A program made the translations under genes and the position numbers. The notes beneath the pieces are model-generated. The model was given only the letters and a program-made list of their open reading frames with translations. It was not told the DNA's origin and did no database searches. From Gamarada debralockiae (Eukaryota; Ascomycota; Leotiomycetes; Helotiales; Hyphodiscaceae), in the NCBI GenBank assembly GCA_002803225.1, contig NXFV01002074.1, positions 80,531 through 144,530 on the forward strand: 64,000 nt of DNA, in the 5' to 3' direction. Below, in pieces: positions 29,124 to 40,636 of this stretch; within the stretch, counting starts at the first letter, position 1, and each line of letters begins with the position of its first letter.

Positions 29124-32100
29124 CGTGCAAACGGACGTGTCGTGAGGTGTGTGGCTGCGGTACGTGGGAGAAGAGTAGTTTTTCAAAGATTGACTTGAAG
29201 GATAACGCGCCCAGAGGCTAGTCTTCAGTTGCAAAAGAGTAGAAGTTAATTCAATGGATGTCGAAAGTGAATGGGGTCTGAAAGAGTTGTAAGGTGACAG
29301 GTCAACCTGTAAAGGCGCGATTAAGCGAGACCGTCGAGGCGTGTCACGCTCTCACTTGCTACACTTTCGAGGTACAAAAATGTATTTCAAGTACTTGTCT
29401 GCTTCCAGAGACATACGCCTCCTGTTAAAACCTACCACTTGAAGATTAAATGTGTGTACTTTTCATAGCAATTTAAACATCTCTGTTGGAACCCCGTGCC
29501 TGATTTCCTGCCCTCATAAGTCATGGCAGACTGGCAGTGAAGGATTGTTTTCAGTCCTAGAAATTTTATGCTGATGATTCATAGGGCTTCCAGTCGAAAT
29601 AACCTGGTTACATTTAACATTTAACCAAGCTGCGAGCAACCTACTGTCCTCCTTTGCCTCCAAGAAGCTGACCGTTTCCAAAATCCAATTCTCTCTAACA
29701 TACCCAATCATATTCCAACGAAGGTATCCATCACTGGAAGCTGAGGGTGCCTTTCCAAGTCTTGGGCCATTGTCAAGTTGTCTCTGTACCTTTCAGGGTG
29801 TGTAATAAGCAACACGCTCTGAGATTCTTCAGAAAACTCCGGGCCATCGTTCAATCATTCACAATCTCCCATGCCAGCAGTTATGTAGTTTCACTGTCAG
29901 TTGTAGCTGTGAGCCAAGATGACGAGCAAACTCAGTCACTTTATTAAGAATTGGGATAAGCCATATCAGGTCTCTCCATTCGATGTTCTGCAAAATCGCT
30001 CCCAGGAAACCTAAACGGGCCCAATGTCAACTCATCATTTTTTGTGAGCGGCTGAGTTGAGGGTATCCATATCAGCTACCGTAGCTGTCAAAAGTACTCT
30101 TCTTCATCGGAAGAAATAAACCAACCATTCATATCCTACTTCCTATATCCATTTGTATGGTTCGATTGTCGTTTGGAAGAAGAAGAAACATTTGGTCGAG
30201 GTCAAGAACTTCTCACCTCCAGCCACCGAATATACCACGTCTCTGGCCTTCAGTCTGCGGTCAAACAAAATCCGGGGGTGTTCCGGAAACAAGAGCTGAC
30301 GTCCATCCGTGCAAGCCTCTGTATCCAATAGAAATAGGGAAACGGAAGGGTCGGCGCCGAAAACGTGGAGAAGCTTAACTTCCATTGCACGGACAAGAAT
30401 AGGACCAAAGCCACAGGGCATACAGAGTCCCAGCCCAGAAGTTTGGGTCAGGGATACAGAGCTAACAAATTCTCCGAGCGAGTGATGGCTTTTTTGGGCT
30501 TTATGGTGTGCTGTAGATTGTTGCGTCGTAAGAGATATAGAGGAGATAATAGAGTCTGATAAGGTTGGGGTAGGTGACAAATATGGAAGGGCAAGTCGAT
30601 GACGGTTGCTGAGGACTTGCCAAAGCCAACATCTTTGAAAATTGGGATCAAATGTGAAGGACCACTATGTTTGACTTTGATTGCTCAATAAATGTCACTG
30701 ACTGAAATACTTCGTATCTGTGCTGTAAAATGTGATGGCTGATGATACCCCCGTTGATGCACAGATCACTACTTGGGGGAGGGGATATGAGCAGATTGGC
30801 GAGGTTGGATGTTGACGTAGCCTCGCAGCCCATGGGCGAAATGTTCGTCGAAGCTTCCGGGGTTCGTTGAGGCTCGCAATCCCGACGCAGTGACGGAGTG
30901 ATCTTCAAAAATTAAGATTAGAGATGAGGGCGGCTGAGTGGGAGGAGTTTGATATTGATTGAGCAGGGAGTCGGCACTTGATAACATGCGAGGGGCTTGC
31001 ACGTGGACCAGGCTGTTTTGTCAAATGTGATTGCTGAATGATTAGGAATGCAGGGTCTAACTTGTTTCCACAAACGAAATGAGACTTCTCGTAATTTTCG
31101 AGTTGCTCCTGTGCGTTGCTGGTGCGAAATAAGGCCTGTTAGGTGATAGGAGTTAGCTTGAATAATTCGAGCTGAGTCAATAAATTTGAGCCTCATGTTG
31201 CAGAAGGCAAAAGTGCTCCAGGAGATCTAGCCATCTACTAAAGTAATATTATTTGAAATATTTCTGCTCGAGACGAATGGGAACACTTGACCGCCGTGCG
31301 TACTCGTCCGCCATGGACATCCCTACAACAGAGACGAGAACTAGCTCAAAGACCGGCGTTCGATCAGGACGAGGAGGACTCCAAGCCTTGAGTCTCAGCA
31401 CATTAAATCTACAATACCGAGCTAGGTCTTGACTTGCTCATGATCGTTCGAACCATCCGAACCAGCCGCGGTTGATCCCAGGTTTTGAAAGTCCACATCA
31501 GCATTCAACCGTTTGGAACTTCACGGGCGCAGAACAAAGGTGCTGCAGATTTTAATTCGGTGCTTCTGAGTAAAAACCTCGGTGTTAATCCCTCCTTGTC
31601 GCAAAACTTAAAAAGGCGGTAACAACACCGAAGCCCGAGGAATTTTACTGAAGTGCCTGGGGCCGATGTTGGGCCCTCGATAAAGAGAGTTTTTTGGCGG
31701 TAGCGTGACGTTGATTCTGAGTTTCAGACTTTCAAACCCGTATCTCGTCAAGGCTTAAGGAGATGAAAGGATAATGTCGGACAATAACTGCCAGTCAAAA
31801 CCGTGGTAAGCAACATTCAAGGTGGATATAACCAGGCACATAAGCTTGAAAGCGAGGAAATATATTTGCAACTAGTCTTATCAGGCTAAGACATAATATA
31901 AAATATATTAAGCACTACCGACTACGATAAGCCTGAGATTCCAGTCCTGTGGTTTTTGCGGGATCATGCGAGTTACGGTGCGATAGGGTGGTGTGAAGCA
32001 GATTTAGACGGAGTGAACGGAGGCTGGAACTTCCGCCACACTTCACACATGACAGACGACCTTGCAGATGCTCTAACGGCATATGAGGGGCAAGACGAGC

Positions 32101-35100
32101 GCATAAAAAAAAAACTGGGGAAGAATCTCTTATCGGGTTTTGCGGAGAGGTGTTAAGCCCGGTAACGAGAGTAGCTGTTGCAGTTTGGTAGCTTTGAAGT
32201 TGGGGAAGAGCAGATTCCGTATAGCTAACTGAAGAACGTCTCGTCAACTCAAGCGACAGGGCCACTGAATGAAATCGTTGACATCGATATGGAGCCGTGG
32301 CTGTTGTGGCTTTTGATCAGCACCATGGCCAGGTACTTCTAGCAGGGGTTGTATTATGACTTTGCCATCCTTAAGATGAGCGCGACAGGGGATGAGATGG
32401 TATTCTCGAACCAGGGCACCCCTCAATTTTCACGGATAATCTGACCGCGCAGCCATGAATGTATTCTTCCAGTCTTCCCTTTTGTCCGTTGTATCAGTGA
32501 CGATCATACTATTGCATGTATCTGAGCATAAACTGGCTGATATGCCTTGGGACGTGTTTGAGGATCGTCAGAGTGAGAAGTCGTCATGTGGGTTTGTTAC
32601 AAGAATTTCTTGGACAAATCTACGCCCAAACTCGACTTGATACCTTAAATTTTCAGGCATTAACTCTGTCCCAGAGCTTCTACTTTGGAAAGACCGCCCC
32701 TAAGCCCGACGAAGGGGGTGGGTAGGGGCTTCTCCCTCCTGAGGAGATAGGTGTCGGGCACAACAATTTCGTAGTTGTGATTGAGATATAAAGCTGTGAA
32801 GTTGATGGGTTTTGGTGGTGAGGAGGGGCGCCGGGGAATCATTAGCCATTTCTTGGCGATGGGGAGAAGAAAGTGGAGACACAAATGCGGGACGGAAGAA
32901 TTCCTGAGAATTTTTAAACGCCGCGGCTGCTATCTAGGTCCGTAAATGAGAGAAATTCTCTAGGCGGTTGCCGGAAAATAAGGAGTGAGTAATCTTGCGC
33001 GGCACGGTACTTCAGCTGAAGAACAGGGACGGTTGGACGCTGTTGTGGCGGTTGGCCTTGGATGATTTACTGGAAGTTGGTGGGATGGTGCCTCGTCCCT
33101 CAGGTACACATAAGTACGACATCTTTGGACGATGGCATTCCCCCTTGCGGCAGTGGACGGGAAGTTTCATGTGTACCTGCATCCAGAACTTTCCCTTTTC
33201 CCAACTGCCAGCAAACCATCTGCATCCTGCACTCCACTTTTCTCCACCCTCTGACAGGACCTTTCACCTCGTATTTCCAGACGCAGGAATTCTATCATGT
33301 CGACGGCACAGACAATTCCGAATAGCGGCTACCTACCTTGATATTTCTCATTCCCAGCTCGAAGTGCCCTTTTCATTACCGAAGCCTCCGAGTTTCCAAA
33401 AGAGCAGCCTGAGAGTCATTGAATGGCTTGGCCCGGGTGACCAAAAATGCTGTACTCGCATACACAACAGCGTGATCTTCATTTCCATCGGACCCAAAAC
33501 GTAACAGTGCTCGTCTCTAATTCGTCTCAGCCTTACCAATTCTCAGTATTGGATGTATGACGTTGTACGCCCGTGGGTAGCGAAGTCATGAATACCTTCT
33601 CGTACCGAGGCTTGATCATCTGAATCAGGTATTAAATACTTCGAGACAGTGTTGAAGAAATGAGGTTAAAGCTTTATGCGACCCTCCGAATCCGATGGTA
33701 CGAGCTTCTCCGAGAAAGATTTTCTATAGCGGATCTCGACAAGGGATATTGCTCGCCAACATCCTGGTGTCAGATCGTGCCAGTGGCAGTTATGGGGCCT
33801 GCACTCACCACCCTCAGGGGTTTGCTGCTTCCACGAGGCCCCATTCAGGTGATCCGCAAATGTCAAGATGCAGTCCGATTCCGGGAACCTCGCAAACAGA
33901 AGACAGCTAAAAGATGTAACATGCGATGCAAAATGGGTGCGCAAGCGACCTCCTGCCGGGTATTGTAGTCGAGTCTCCCTCCGCATTTTACAACCAACTG
34001 AACGTCGTTATCCGGGGTAACACTTGCTAGAAAGTTCCTTGCTAGACGGGGATCCTTACCGTCGGGCCGCTCAGGTTACAACATGACAAGAGATCAAATT
34101 TTGGGAGACCTGTAGACTCCTTGAGAAAGACGTGGAAAATACAGAGACGCTGTACTTTAAAATTATCGGGATTATTCAGGTGCCATGACGAGATGACGGG
34201 ATGTGTATGGCACACTGACTCTGCGAGGTTACTTTGTTGATAATATATCAGGACTAATGGAGGGTCAAATCCAATCTGATACCAGTAGTGGTCAGATGGG
34301 ATTGGGAAAACTCTTGTCCATTTCTGGGAGGAACCGAGCTGGTGGGGCGTGGTCCTCCAGGGACAACCTTGTTGTGGGCTCAAAGGGCCTCGAAACCAGG
34401 GCGAGAGCATTCGCAAAGTCGTTGTGTTGTCGTTCCTGGGCCAGCAAATAATTATGAGATGATCCCGGCAATTCCTGAAACCACGGGCTAACAAACCTTA
34501 TCCGCAGAAGCTAACCCGCCCGCATACCGCACACACTCTCGCAAAGACATCCCGACACCTAGCCTTTCTAGCACCTACGTTGCGAATTCTAGCGTGCCCA
34601 CACTTTGCACCCCCACCAAGCCTAAGAATTTCTGACAGTTGCGTCCTTTCTTTGTGCCTGTGGTCCTGTATGCACTACTGCGAGATGCACTACTACTTTG
34701 GTACTCTGCATTAATCCAGACATTATCCTATCCTCCCAGGCTCCTGCTCAATTTTACGAGAAAGGTTCCTTGCTAATGACAGATTGTCAGACGTCCGACT
34801 GTCCGACTGTGTGACAGGTGGCCTCGTACCAACTCAGGCTCGAAGCTCGTGCCTGCTTCAGAGGTACAGAGATCAGCCCTCGATTATTCAGGGCCGTCAC
34901 GCTGTCCGTAATCGCTGTTCGAATCGACGGCTAGGTACCCCCCTTGAAAAAGAATAGACGATAAGCCACCCCATTGGGCTTTCAAGCAACGGTTCTGCGC
35001 AGATTCATATCCTTCTAATGCCATGGAGGCTAATGATTTGCGTGTGACCCAGCCTCGATCTTTTCGCTTGCTCCCTGTCAAACTCACTTTGCCCAGTTGC

Positions 35101-36544
35101 CCTCCATCAGGCTTAGTTGAGATCGATGCACTTCGCGAACTACCCAGCCCTGCTGCTGTTCGTGTTGGCCCATTTTTCCTGCTTCATCTGAGTATCGGAT
35201 GATTGCGCCGGTACCAGGACCCTAGACCCAAGTCGCACACTCATCTTACCCAACGTCCTGCACAGTTCTCGATAGAGTACAATCCAGCATATGGCTGCAG
35301 CTTCCATTGCCATTTGCCAATCCTCACGCAAGCCGCAAGGGACTTCCCACAGTCCACCCACACTAGTCATTAAGCCGGTGCCTCATCTGTTGTTATCAGT
35401 TTGTTCTGTGGCTAATCCTTCTTTCATTGTCGAGAATCTTCATGCAATGAATTTGCTCTGCTTGCCAAAACCGTCCAAACTGCTCTCATCTACCGGTTGA
35501 CCGTGCGTTGATTTGCAACTCTCGTCTGAGTCTCATCAGCAAATCCTAGACGCAACCGTGCAGTCCTTGTACTCATCTTCTCAGCATCGATAATTCTCCG
35601 TCTGGACCGGAACCGCCTGCTAACGAACGGTACTAATTTGCCTCAGCGGCACTGGTTCTGACAAGGTCTGGAAGAAAGGCTCAAGGGCTACAGGGCGCTT
35701 CTCGGTTCCGTTGACCTTGTTGCGGTGATCATAACTCAAGCACAATATCAACGACCTTGCAGTATATCACGCGAAGTTCGTCGATCGAACGTGGGAAGCA
35801 GGACAACGAAGCTCCTCCAACTTCGTTACATTCTCACACTTCCTAAAGCGGACGCAGCACGTCATAACGACAGCAAGTAATTTATCCTTCATTTAGTGGA
35901 CCCAGGACATCCGCCACAACTATTCATACAGCAAGTCATCCTTGACAGATCGCTTCATCTCCATCTTCAACCGCGTGGTCTGTGAACATACCATCTTGGA
36001 TGTCTCGTCACCTTTTGGGTCATTATATGCGTTCTGAAGCACGCCCAGAGCTCGAAAGGACGTCCAGTCTGATCCACCACCGAGATTGCGGAGCACAAGG
36101 AACCTTATTTTTCTAAAGATCAAGGCATTGCCTCCAGAGGATCTTCCACAAGTACCAGACATTTAGAGAAGAGCTTTTGCACTACCTCGATATTCTTACC
36201 TACAGACTCCTCGAAGATTACGCACTTAACCACACAAAACTTGCCTTCGATAGGCCTTATGTTCTATTCTGGTCAGTGATCAGCCATTGATTGTCCGTAG
36301 CGGCCCTCACTCTCGTTCATCCCACGGCTCCAAAACACACATCTTCCGGTCTTCACCGTCTTCTTCGATATCGACGGTCAATCAAGACCTCCGACATTCA
36401 GCAACTACGACTGACTCTAAAGCTTTCTTGCATCAGAAGCAAACGCATCTCTCAATGCTTGTCACACGGCAATGTGATACAGGACTGAACACTTGGTCTT
36501 CCAGCAAGCTCGAGGCCATCTATCACAGCGCCGCGTCTCCACGC
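29124..36544. other. Gene-poor 7.4-kb region
   Basis: No gene could be supported. Frames up to about 170 codons (for example 32995-33504 plus, 30143-30580 minus, 34042-34494 minus) overlap frames on the other strand and show no motif, intron pattern or family feature. AT-rich segments occur around 31.85-31.93 kb. Short direct repeats of GTCCGACT lie near 34791-34811. The last 1-2 kb upstream of 36545 probably include a long promoter/leader for the homeodomain gene, as is usual for fungal developmental regulators. Heavily decayed transposons would not be recognisable by eye here. Confidence 0.4.
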
Positions 36545-38695
36545 ATGTCGAACTTTGAGCCACTGTCAACGCAGCCGGACTGGCGAGAACAGTACTCCCC
36601 ATTCCCTCTTCCGGGAGAGAATGGTCTCCTTCAACCATCCTTCGAGCAGTCAGCGACCTCGAACATATCAGACAACAACCAAGCTCCACTACAGAATCGT
36701 TCTAGACCCCAATTAGAACATCGACATAGCCTTGGACCCTTAAGACAAGAGCCACAACCAGTTCCGGTCATCGAACGCCCAGATTCAGCTCCAGGTGACT
36801 GTGGCAACCAAGTCAACAATCCTACACGCGACGACTCTCTCGTTTCCACAGAGTCCACAGCACTTTCACTTGGATCCCTTGGATCGAACCCACTTAGTTC
36901 AGTATCCAGCGCGCCGGTAAAGCAAGGTACACTGGCAAATGGTGAGGGAGAGAATGTCAATGTCGAGTTCAAAGAAGAGGAATATGACGATGAAGAAGAT
37001 GACGACGACATGCTTGATGTAGAGGAGGGATCAGCGCCGCAGACAGCGGCAGAACGTCAAGCAGAGCGGAGGAAAATGAAGCGTTTTCGGTAGGGTCACC
37101 TTTTTGAGCCCTTTACCCCAAGTTTTTCATGATCTGATGATCGTAACAAGTCTTACCCATCAACAAACTCGATTCTTGATGAGCGAATTCGCCAAACAGG
37201 CACATCCTGATGCTGCACACCGAGAACGACTCTCGCGGGAGATTCCAGGCTTAAGTCCTAGGCAAGTCCAAGTATGGTTTCAAAACCGGTATGTGAAACA
37301 TTTCCCGAGTGTCTTAGGTGTTGTGTTGACCGAATCTAGACGTGCGAAGATAAAGCGTTTGACAGCGGATGATCGCGAGCGGATGATGAAAATGCGGGCG
37401 GTACCAGACGATTTTGACAATGTACAGGCTCTCCACTCTCCATATGGGGCCGTTCACGGTATTGGGACTCCTATGCAGTCACCAGTCGACTTTGTTCCAA
37501 ACTATGCCGACCATATGGTGCGTCCACTGATGGTAGACACCATGCGAAGAGATGGGAATGAAGAGCACATGTCTCCAACTGGTCTAAGTCCAGCGTTTAG
37601 CCACGTTGGATTCGCTCCTCAGGGGCCAATGGGTACTCCTGATGTCCTTTCGCCTTTGTCGTTAAATTCGACCGACCGGTACTATCCAAGCCATCTCTCC
37701 AGTCCAATGAGCGCAGGGCCGCGAAGCGCAAACCCATTCGAACGCCAGAATAGCTACCAAGCCCTTTCCCACGCGAGACAACACTCTCGGCCCTTGCAAC
37801 CATTACAGCTTCGCGAAACAATGTCGAGGTCCAGATCCGAATCACTTCAATCACCTTTGAGGTCGAGCATGTCTTGGAAAGGAGAAACATTGGACTATGG
37901 GAATTACCAAACCGGACAGCCTAGTCCTCAATTGAGTGGACGACAGCAGTCTGTGTATCAGCCTGATCAAATTGGCAATAGTGCCGTCAATGCGCACCAG
38001 TATGATGCGAATGCATATTCAAGTTCGTCCCGTGTTTCCCAAATAGGTTTCAAAGCCCCTGACGAAGTTCATGCGATCTAACAACTTTCATAGACTCGAA
38101 CATCCAAACATCCCCAACGAACACGTCGTACTCGCCATCGCATGGCGCATCAGCTTCCTTGCACCAATCGTCGCCTTCTGCAATGTCGCGACTCAAAGCC
38201 TCGTCTGCAGCCTTCCCTCCTGGCCTCGATCTCCGGAATCAGTATCGAACGCTTCCTTCTCAAGGCAACTCCCAAGGTCTTTCCACACCGCGGAGCAGCT
38301 CCTTTGCGAGCGCCTTTACTGGTGGCTATGCAAGCGCGCCATTGACTGTCCCTGTTGACTTCTCCCTGCCAAGAACACCTAATGATACCAACCCTGGAGC
38401 GAGGGATTTCAATATTCCTCAATTGAGCGCACCCATGGCACCACCTCAAGACTTCGCAAACGCCTACAATTCAAATCTCAGCCCGAACCGAGCACAGCAA
38501 AGAGAGCGAGATTTTGGGAATCAGAGGCAAAATAGTGGGAATCCAGGGGGTCAGGGGCAAGGTCAGGTCGTGGAACAGCAGCAACCTCAGCAACATCAAC
38601 ACTCTAGAAGTAATGAGGAAGCGTCCTACATGAGGTCAATTGAGTACGAAACAGGGCAGAAGCGAAGACGAAGCTTCACGATGTCGGGGATTTGA
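36545..38695 (+). CDS. Homeodomain transcription factor
   Basis: Four exons (36545-37089, 37151-37288, 37340-38046, 38094-38695) give 663 residues. An acidic stretch (EEEYDDEEDDDDMLDVEEG) precedes the homeodomain at about residues 170-235: KRFRLTHQQTRFLMSEFAKQ, the helix-2 region, and the recognition helix SPRQVQVWFQNRRAKIKRL. Introns 1 and 2 split the homeodomain before the first helix and inside WFQNR. The remainder is Ser/Pro/Gln-rich and disordered, with a near-terminal basic QKRRRS. It is a nuclear DNA-binding protein of a conserved filamentous-ascomycete group. The frame is open upstream to 36287, but from a TTG. I chose the ATG at MSNFEPLS; an in-frame ATG nearer 36455 is possible. Confidence 0.85.
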
Positions 38696-39270
38696 CGAGA
38701 TTGCCGCAGGGCAATGACCGTTTTCAACGACGTACACGACTTCGTTATTATACCATCCATCTATGCAGCGACCCTTCACACCTCCGGCGTTATTGACTCT
38801 TGGAGTCTTCCTTTCTCCTTTCCTTATCCTCTTCGCTGCTCAATCGAGCCTATTTGTTTCAAAATACCAGTGTTTTAGTACTTGTGTTATATGGTCATCG
38901 GCAGGGGCTTGGGTTTCTATGGGACTTGTGGGTTGGGAAGCGGGATGTAGGTTCTGAGTGAGGAAACCTATCGGTTATGGTTTTTGATTAATTGTTTTTG
39001 CGTGCGTGCTGTGCGCACCCTTTTGCTTACAACGAAGTTCCTTGTGCATATTTTGCTCTTTTGGTATGAGCTGGCTTCAGGGCCTGTAGATATTTGAATC
39101 GATGCCCTCAAAAGAATTTCTGAAAATCTAAGGATTGAGTCCCATGAACATGGGAGTTGGGTGGCAATGGTGAGTGAAATTCATATTGCCCAAAAGCCAT
39201 TCAGATATGAGGCCCGTGCCATTTGAGAATCAACGCTTTCATTGTCACTCTGACAATGTTGTACACTTTC
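38696..39270. other. Convergent intergenic region
   Basis: 575 bp between the 3' ends of the homeodomain gene and the hydroxyacyl-CoA dehydrogenase gene, holding their 3' untranslated regions. A 64-codon frame at 38763 has a hydrophobic start but no other support. Nothing else seen. Confidence 0.5.
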
Positions 39271-40381
39271 CTAATAATCATAAAATCTGACACATGTTAG
39301 TATGCACACCGCTCATCAGACAACCGGAACTTACCCCTTTCCACTCTTCTTTCCCAGCCATCCCGCATCAACCATCTTTCTCAGCAGGATACTGGGTCGG
39401 TACTTCGAGTCTCCAGTCTCTTCGTACAAAACTTTCATAATTGCAAGGCACGTATCAATACCAATGAAATCCGCCAGCTGCAGAGGTCCCATAGGCACAT
39501 TTGTCCCATTCTTCATAATCGCATCGATATCATCTCTCCCTCCTACTCCAGTCTCCAAGCATATAATAGCTTCGTTGATATAGGGCATCAGAATCCTATT
39601 TGCAAGGAATCCAGGTGAATCGGCAGACTGTGACGGAATCTTGCCCATGGCTTTGCAGAAAGCTATCGCAGTGTCGATAGTCTCTTGGCTTGTTTGTAAA
39701 CCCGTAATGATCTCAACCCCCTTCTGAACCGGAACCGGATTCATGAAATGTGTAGAGATGACTCTTGACGATGCAGAGGTGTCGGTTGGGTCTTTCGCAG
39801 TTGATGCTGCGATTCGGGTTATGGATATGGAGGATGTATTGGTTGCGAGAATGGCGTGTGGTAAGCAGATCTGTGCCAGGGAACTGAAGATCGAGAACTT
39901 GAGATCTGGAATCTCGGGAACTGCCTCAATTACGAAGTCGACGTCGGAGAGTGAATCCATCGAGGTGGTAGGGCTGAGGAGGGATCGTATCTTGTCGGAT
40001 TGGTCCTGGGTAATGCGCTCTTTTGTGACATCTTTGGCCAACAGTTTATCTGCAGAGCATCATGTCAGCTCTGCTCTGTGGGGTAAGGTAGGGAAGCAGA
40101 AAACGGACCTGCAAACTTGAGCCCCTTATCAATTGAAGCCTGATTGGTATCTACCAGAGTAACTGGCACACCCGCCTTCTGCGCAGCAACCAGTGCTATT
40201 CCCAATCCCTAGAATCTGATCAGCAAATGGAGGACGAAAGGCAGGTTCGCAATACCATCTGTCCAGCGCCAATGACTCCAAGGCGTTTTACTTCTTGCGC
40301 AGAGGCAGTTGGGGTTGAGCTAAAGCATCTCGAGTGTCTGGTGCTCTGGAGGAGACATCGTCTGATTATAGGAGTGATCAT
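39271..40381 (-). CDS. Mitochondrial 3-hydroxyacyl-CoA (3-hydroxybutyryl-CoA) dehydrogenase
   Basis: Four exons (40381-40256, 40208-40109, 40049-39335, 39286-39271) give 318 residues. It oxidises L-3-hydroxyacyl-CoA to 3-ketoacyl-CoA with NAD in beta-oxidation of short chains. The N-terminus is a typical mitochondrial presequence (MITPIIRRCLLQSTRHSRCFSS). The Rossmann motif RLGVIGAGQMGLGIALVAAQ spans intron 1. FVIEAVPE, ATNTSSISI, STHFMNPVP (catalytic His region), ADSPGFLANRILMPYINEAI and MGPLQLADFIGIDTCLAIM are all characteristic. The last exon is only 16 nt and restores the family's C-terminal GKGFYDY; without it the frame stops after GKG. It is divergent from Tof1 with 255 bp between starts. 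Confidence 0.93.
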
Positions 40382-40636
40382 TTTGACTGGTGTACCCAAC
40401 GAACAAAACGACTCAGGAAGATTGAAGGAGTGGAAGTCGGATGTCGAAGTTTCTCTAGCTTAAGCTTATTTCTTCCCCTCTGCCTCGGCCCGTGATGGTC
40501 CGGCGGTCGGTAGAGCGGGCAGGGATCAGCACGTTCCCAAGTCGCGTAAGTCGCGTCAGTCGCGTCGCCTGTCAACAGCGTGTAAAGAGCTTGAAGAAAT
40601 TATGAAAACCGACAATTGAACGAACAACCCGCCACT
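40382..40636. promoter_or_regulatory. Bidirectional promoter with 9-bp tandem MCB-like motif
   Basis: 255 bp between divergent start codons. At 40541-40567 a 9-bp unit is repeated three times: GTCGCGTAA, GTCGCGTCA, GTCGCGTCG. On the opposite strand each gives ACGCGAC, one base from the MluI cell-cycle box ACGCGT bound by MBF-type factors. Because Tof1 acts in S phase, a G1/S role is plausible, but that is inference. Confidence 0.45.

Noticed and set aside
32995..33504. 169-codon plus-strand frame
   Set aside because: It starts with a non-ATG codon, overlaps a frame on the opposite strand, and has no family features.
36287..36544. Upstream extension of the homeodomain frame
   Set aside because: It begins at a TTG. 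An ATG nearer 36455 exists, but the downstream ATG at 36545 gives a more protein-like start. Kept only as an alternative.
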